A stretch of DNA of 64,000 bases, taken from positions 1 through 64,000 of the forward strand of contig WRLF01000014.1 in NCBI GenBank assembly GCA_009777735.1, given 5' to 3'. A program made the translations under genes and the position numbers. Below the pieces are notes generated by a model that saw nothing but the letters and a program-made list of their open reading frames with translations, ran no database searches and had not been told where the DNA came from. Source of the DNA: Treponema sp. (GTDB taxonomy: Bacteria; Spirochaetota; Spirochaetia; Treponematales; Breznakiellaceae). Below, piece after piece: positions 61,250-64,000 of this stretch (position 1 is its first letter; each line of letters starts with the position of its first letter).

Positions 61250-64000
61250 TTAAAATTCCCGGCTCCTTATATTTTCCATAACTTCAACGGCGGCGTCATA
61301 ATCCATTACCAGCACGGCGTCTTTAATTTTTTCGATTACTTCTTTCAGCGGGCCTTCCGGATTGAATGCATTGAGGCTTTTTATTCCTTCATCTATTGCG
61401 GAAAAATCCGTTTCGGTAAAAGCGGCTTCCAGTTGATCAAAAATGGGAAGCAGTGCCTTTGCCAGTTCAGGTGTCACTTCCGGCGCGCCATGCAGCTTCT
61501 GCGTTTTTTCCGCAAACGCTTCTTCAAGTTTTTCACGCAGAACACTCAGCCTTTCCAGAAATGCCGGCAGATGATCGGCGCAGAAAGATATATCATCATT
61601 ATTGGCCGCATTTTCAAGTTCAAGCGCCAGGGCGGAAAGCTCTGCGGCGCCTATGCCGGTTAAAGAACCTTTCATGCTGTGCGCTTCAATGGTAAAGCCG
61701 CGCATATTCGCAGATGATAAAAATTTATTTAAGTTTTTATCGCATTTTTCAATTTCTTTTATCGCTAATTTAAGGGATTTTTCGTAAACATCCCGCTGGC
61801 CCGAAACCATATCCAACCCTGTCCGTATCGAAAGCCCTTCAATGGATTCTATCTTTTGCCAAAATGTATCTGCTGTCATAACCAACGCTTCAGTCCTGCC
61901 CGCATCAGGCAGTATTCCCGGCATTTTGATGCATTTTTCTGCGGGCAGCCAACGAATGAGCATATTATTGAATAATGCCTTTACTATGGGTTTTGTAAGC
62001 ACATCATTCATGCCGGCGGCAAGAAATTCATCCTTTGCGTCTGCTATGGCGTTGGCGGTAAGCGCTATTATTGGTACGGTAATACCGGATGCGCGGATGA
62101 TCTTTGAAGTTTCCACGCCGTCCAGCTCGGGCATCATGTGATCCATAAACACAAGGTCATATTGTTTTTGCATAATCATCTCAATTGCCTGTCTGCCGGA
62201 TACGGCTGTATCTGCGTTTATTTGACTAAGCTGTAAGAGTCCGCAGGCCACATTCAAATTGATTGTATTGTCATCAACTACCAGCACATTTGCATCAGGC
62301 GCAAGTATGGTAATTTCGTTTTTTCTGTTGTCTTTGCGAATCTGTGTCTCATCACCTAAAATTTTGGGAATTGTAACATGGAATACCGACCCCTTACCGT
62401 ATTCGCTTTCTACCCGTATATCGCCGCCCATTTCATCTATCAGAGATTTGGCGATTGACAGACCAAGGCCTGATCCCTCTTTACTGCGGGTTCTTTGCAT
62501 ATCAACTTGTGTAAAAACATTAAAAAGCACCGGGATGTCATTTTCCGAAATGCCTATACCGGAGTCGCTGATGTCAAATTCGATATTTGCATCCGTGGCT
62601 CTGACATTTAACCGCACAAAACCTTCGTTGGTAAATTTAACTGCATTGCCGAGTAAATTAAGGAGTACCTGTCTCAACCGGACATCATCCCCGTACAGGC
62701 AGCCGGGAAGTTCTCCTTCTGTTAACAAAGTGAATGATAATGTTTTGTTTTTTATCAGAAAAACCACCTGTGAATTGATATTTTCAAGAAACACAGGAAA
62801 ATCGAAATGTACATTCACCAGTTCAAGCCTGTCAGCCTGTATTTTGGAAAAATCCAATATATCATTAATTAAATTCAAAAGTGCCATGGCGGATACATGT
62901 ATATCATGTGCATAGCTCATGTGGCGGCCGCAGGTTTGATTTTGAATGTTCGGGCTTTCTGAAAGGAGCAGTTCGGACATGCCAATTATGGCGTTCATGG
63001 GAGTTCGGATTTCATGGCTCATTGCGGCCAAAAAATCTGATTTTGCCTGATTTGCTTTCTCAGCGGCTTCCCGTGCCAGGCGCCGTTCGGATCCGGATAT
63101 GGCAAGGGCCATTAAATCGGCAAGGGAAGAAGCAAAATTTTGCTCTTCTATCAGCCATTCACGTTTTGAGGGATATTTTTCACAGCGGTCCTGTTCCAAA
63201 CAAACAACCCCGGTCAGCTTGCCGTCTATACGTATGGGAACATCAATCATTGCGCATGACTTTGGGGCATAAAATTCCAGCAAGTCCGAAAGTATTGGGG
63301 ATGTACTGACATCTTCTGTGACAATCAGACGTTCGGTTTCAAGTAGTCTTCTGTATTCTTTGCGGTTTGATATATCAAAATCGTCCTGCAAATAATATTC
63401 ACCGGTAGAATTCTCATAACAAGAGATACTTTTAAGCTTGTTTCCATCATTTAAAAAACTCCATATACCCACCCGGGAGACATCCAGAATATCGCACCCT
63501 TCACGCGCTATCATTTCTGCGGCATCTTTTAAAAATCCGGCGGAAATTGTAGGCGACATGGTTATTTTTGACAATGTCCTGCTTAATTTTTTGGCGTATT
63601 CATAGCCGGATGCTTCTGCTTCAAGCCTGGTAATATCCCGTAAATCCTTTGTATATCCAACAACAAGAAAATCCGTTTTGTAATTTACCCTTACCAAAGT
63701 GACTTCTGCGGGTAATGGTGTACCATCAGGCATTTGATGCATCCAGAAAGAAACACATGTCCCTTCGTCAAATGCCTTGTTTACCATCAATACTGCCTTT
63801 TTTTCGGATCGCTCACCGTCCGGCTGGTATTCGGGCGAGCAGTCATTAATAAACCTCTCTATATACTCCTGTTTATCATTAAAACCATAAAGTTTTACCG
63901 CCGCTTCATTACAATCAATCGTATTAAGATTTCTGTCCCATAGCTGGGTGCACAGCGGGGATGTATCCAGCATGAGCATTGCCTGTTCATGGGTTTTTTT
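61250..64000 (-). CDS. Hybrid histidine kinase (N-terminus beyond window)
   Basis: The frame is open to the window edge. ATG 63979 is the first visible Met, but the residues before it (HEQA) fit a PAS linker, so the protein probably starts outside. In order: PAS ([20 protein letters not shown]), a GAF-like domain ([14 protein letters not shown]), HisKA with the phospho-acceptor His in [14 protein letters not shown], HATPase ([21 protein letters not shown]), a receiver with Asp in [12 protein letters not shown], and an HPt domain with His in AHSMKGSL. The His-Asp-His relay is complete apart from a partner regulator. The signal is unknown. Confidence 0.9.
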   Translation of the reverse strand, partial: KKTHEQAMLMLDTSPLCTQLWDRNLNTIDCNEAAVKLYGFNDKQEYIERFINDCSPEYQPDGERSEKKAVLMVNKAFDEGTCVSFWMHQMPDGTPLPAEVTLVRVNYKTDFLVVGYTKDLRDITRLEAEASGYEYAKKLSRTLSKITMSPTISAGFLKDAAEMIAREGCDILDVSRVGIWSFLNDGNKLKSISCYENSTGEYYLQDDFDISNRKEYRRLLETERLIVTEDVSTSPILSDLLEFYAPKSCAMIDVPIRIDGKLTGVVCLEQDRCEKYPSKREWLIEEQNFASSLADLMALAISGSERRLAREAAEKANQAKSDFLAAMSHEIRTPMNAIIGMSELLLSESPNIQNQTCGRHMSYAHDIHVSAMALLNLINDILDFSKIQADRLELVNVHFDFPVFLENINSQVVFLIKNKTLSFTLLTEGELPGCLYGDDVRLRQVLLNLLGNAVKFTNEGFVRLNVRATDANIEFDISDSGIGISENDIPVLFNVFTQVDMQRTRSKEGSGLGLSIAKSLIDEMGGDIRVESEYGKGSVFHVTIPKILGDETQIRKDNRKNEITILAPDANVLVVDDNTINLNVACGLLQLSQINADTAVSGRQAIEMIMQKQYDLVFMDHMMPELDGVETSKIIRASGITVPIIALTANAIADAKDEFLAAGMNDVLTKPIVKALFNNMLIRWLPAEKCIKMPGILPDAGRTEALVMTADTFWQKIESIEGLSIRTGLDMVSGQRDVYEKSLKLAIKEIEKCDKNLNKFLSSANMRGFTIEAHSMKGSLTGIGAAELSALALELENAANNDDISFCADHLPAFLERLSVLREKLEEAFAEKTQKLHGAPEVTPELAKALLPIFDQLEAAFTETDFSAIDEGIKSLNAFNPEGPLKEVIEKIKDAVLVMDYDAAVEVMENIRSREF

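Noticed and set aside
62259-62915. Plus-strand ORF of 218 codons over the hybrid kinase
   Set aside because: Antisense to the HATPase and HisKA region; a compositional shadow.

Overview
The window reads as one continuous stretch of a spirochaete chromosome, most likely a Treponema-type gut spirochaete. This is inferred, not proven. The reasons are many lipoproteins with loose lipoboxes, outer-membrane barrels without Bacteroidetes SusC/D homologues, frequent TTG/GTG starts behind strong Shine-Dalgarno (SD) sites, a second EF-G-like GTPase and a small-lipoprotein/radical-SAM pair. I saw no rRNA, tRNA, CRISPR array, transposase or phage gene. No stretch over 300 bases lacks a gene; the longest gaps are 11243-11507 (promoter and leader) and 56441-56677.

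Left part (1-11242): a leftward pair, a membrane protein and a Glu-Pro-repeat lipoprotein cut by the edge; a double-domain nucleoside diphosphate kinase; an outer-membrane barrel; an EF-G paralogue; a VapBC toxin-antitoxin pair; and a leftward operon aroDE - rpiA - XRE/cupin regulator - acyl-CoA ligase.

Middle (11243-24950): a 13.5-kb rightward set of five secreted genes (Ig-repeat lipoprotein, LamG-type lipoprotein, outer-membrane barrel, GH30 glycosidase lipoprotein, beta-sandwich lipoprotein). It starts behind a good promoter and a terminator-like leader and ends at a clear terminator. It looks like a spirochaetal glycan-attack locus. Next come a PHP - XRE/cupin - acyl-CoA ligase operon, paralogous to the first ligase/regulator pair; a 61-residue lipoprotein overlapping a radical SAM/SPASM gene; and assorted small secreted genes.

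30.8-39.5 kb: the leftward phosphate operon pstS-pstC-pstA-pstB-phoU-phoB-phoR with a Pho-box-like site upstream, followed by three less known genes. 39.6-46 kb: a DUF5107/TPR protein, then rex-serC-serA behind a perfect Rex operator. 46-54.9 kb: a lytic transglycosylase, envelope proteins, a methyltransferase, a SPOR protein and a four-gene ECF transporter whose two ATPases have complementary motif losses. 55-64 kb: three lipoproteins (one LpoB/CsgG-like), a sodium:solute symporter, a YibE/F protein with an Asp-rich loop, an isolated OppF-type ATPase and a hybrid histidine kinase running off the right edge.

A recurring feature not explained by the genes is a set of period-7 repeat arrays at gene ends, twice arranged as inverted pairs. 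The most promising leads are the lipoprotein/radical SAM pair, the asymmetric ECF ATPases, the secreted glycan cluster and the heptad arrays.
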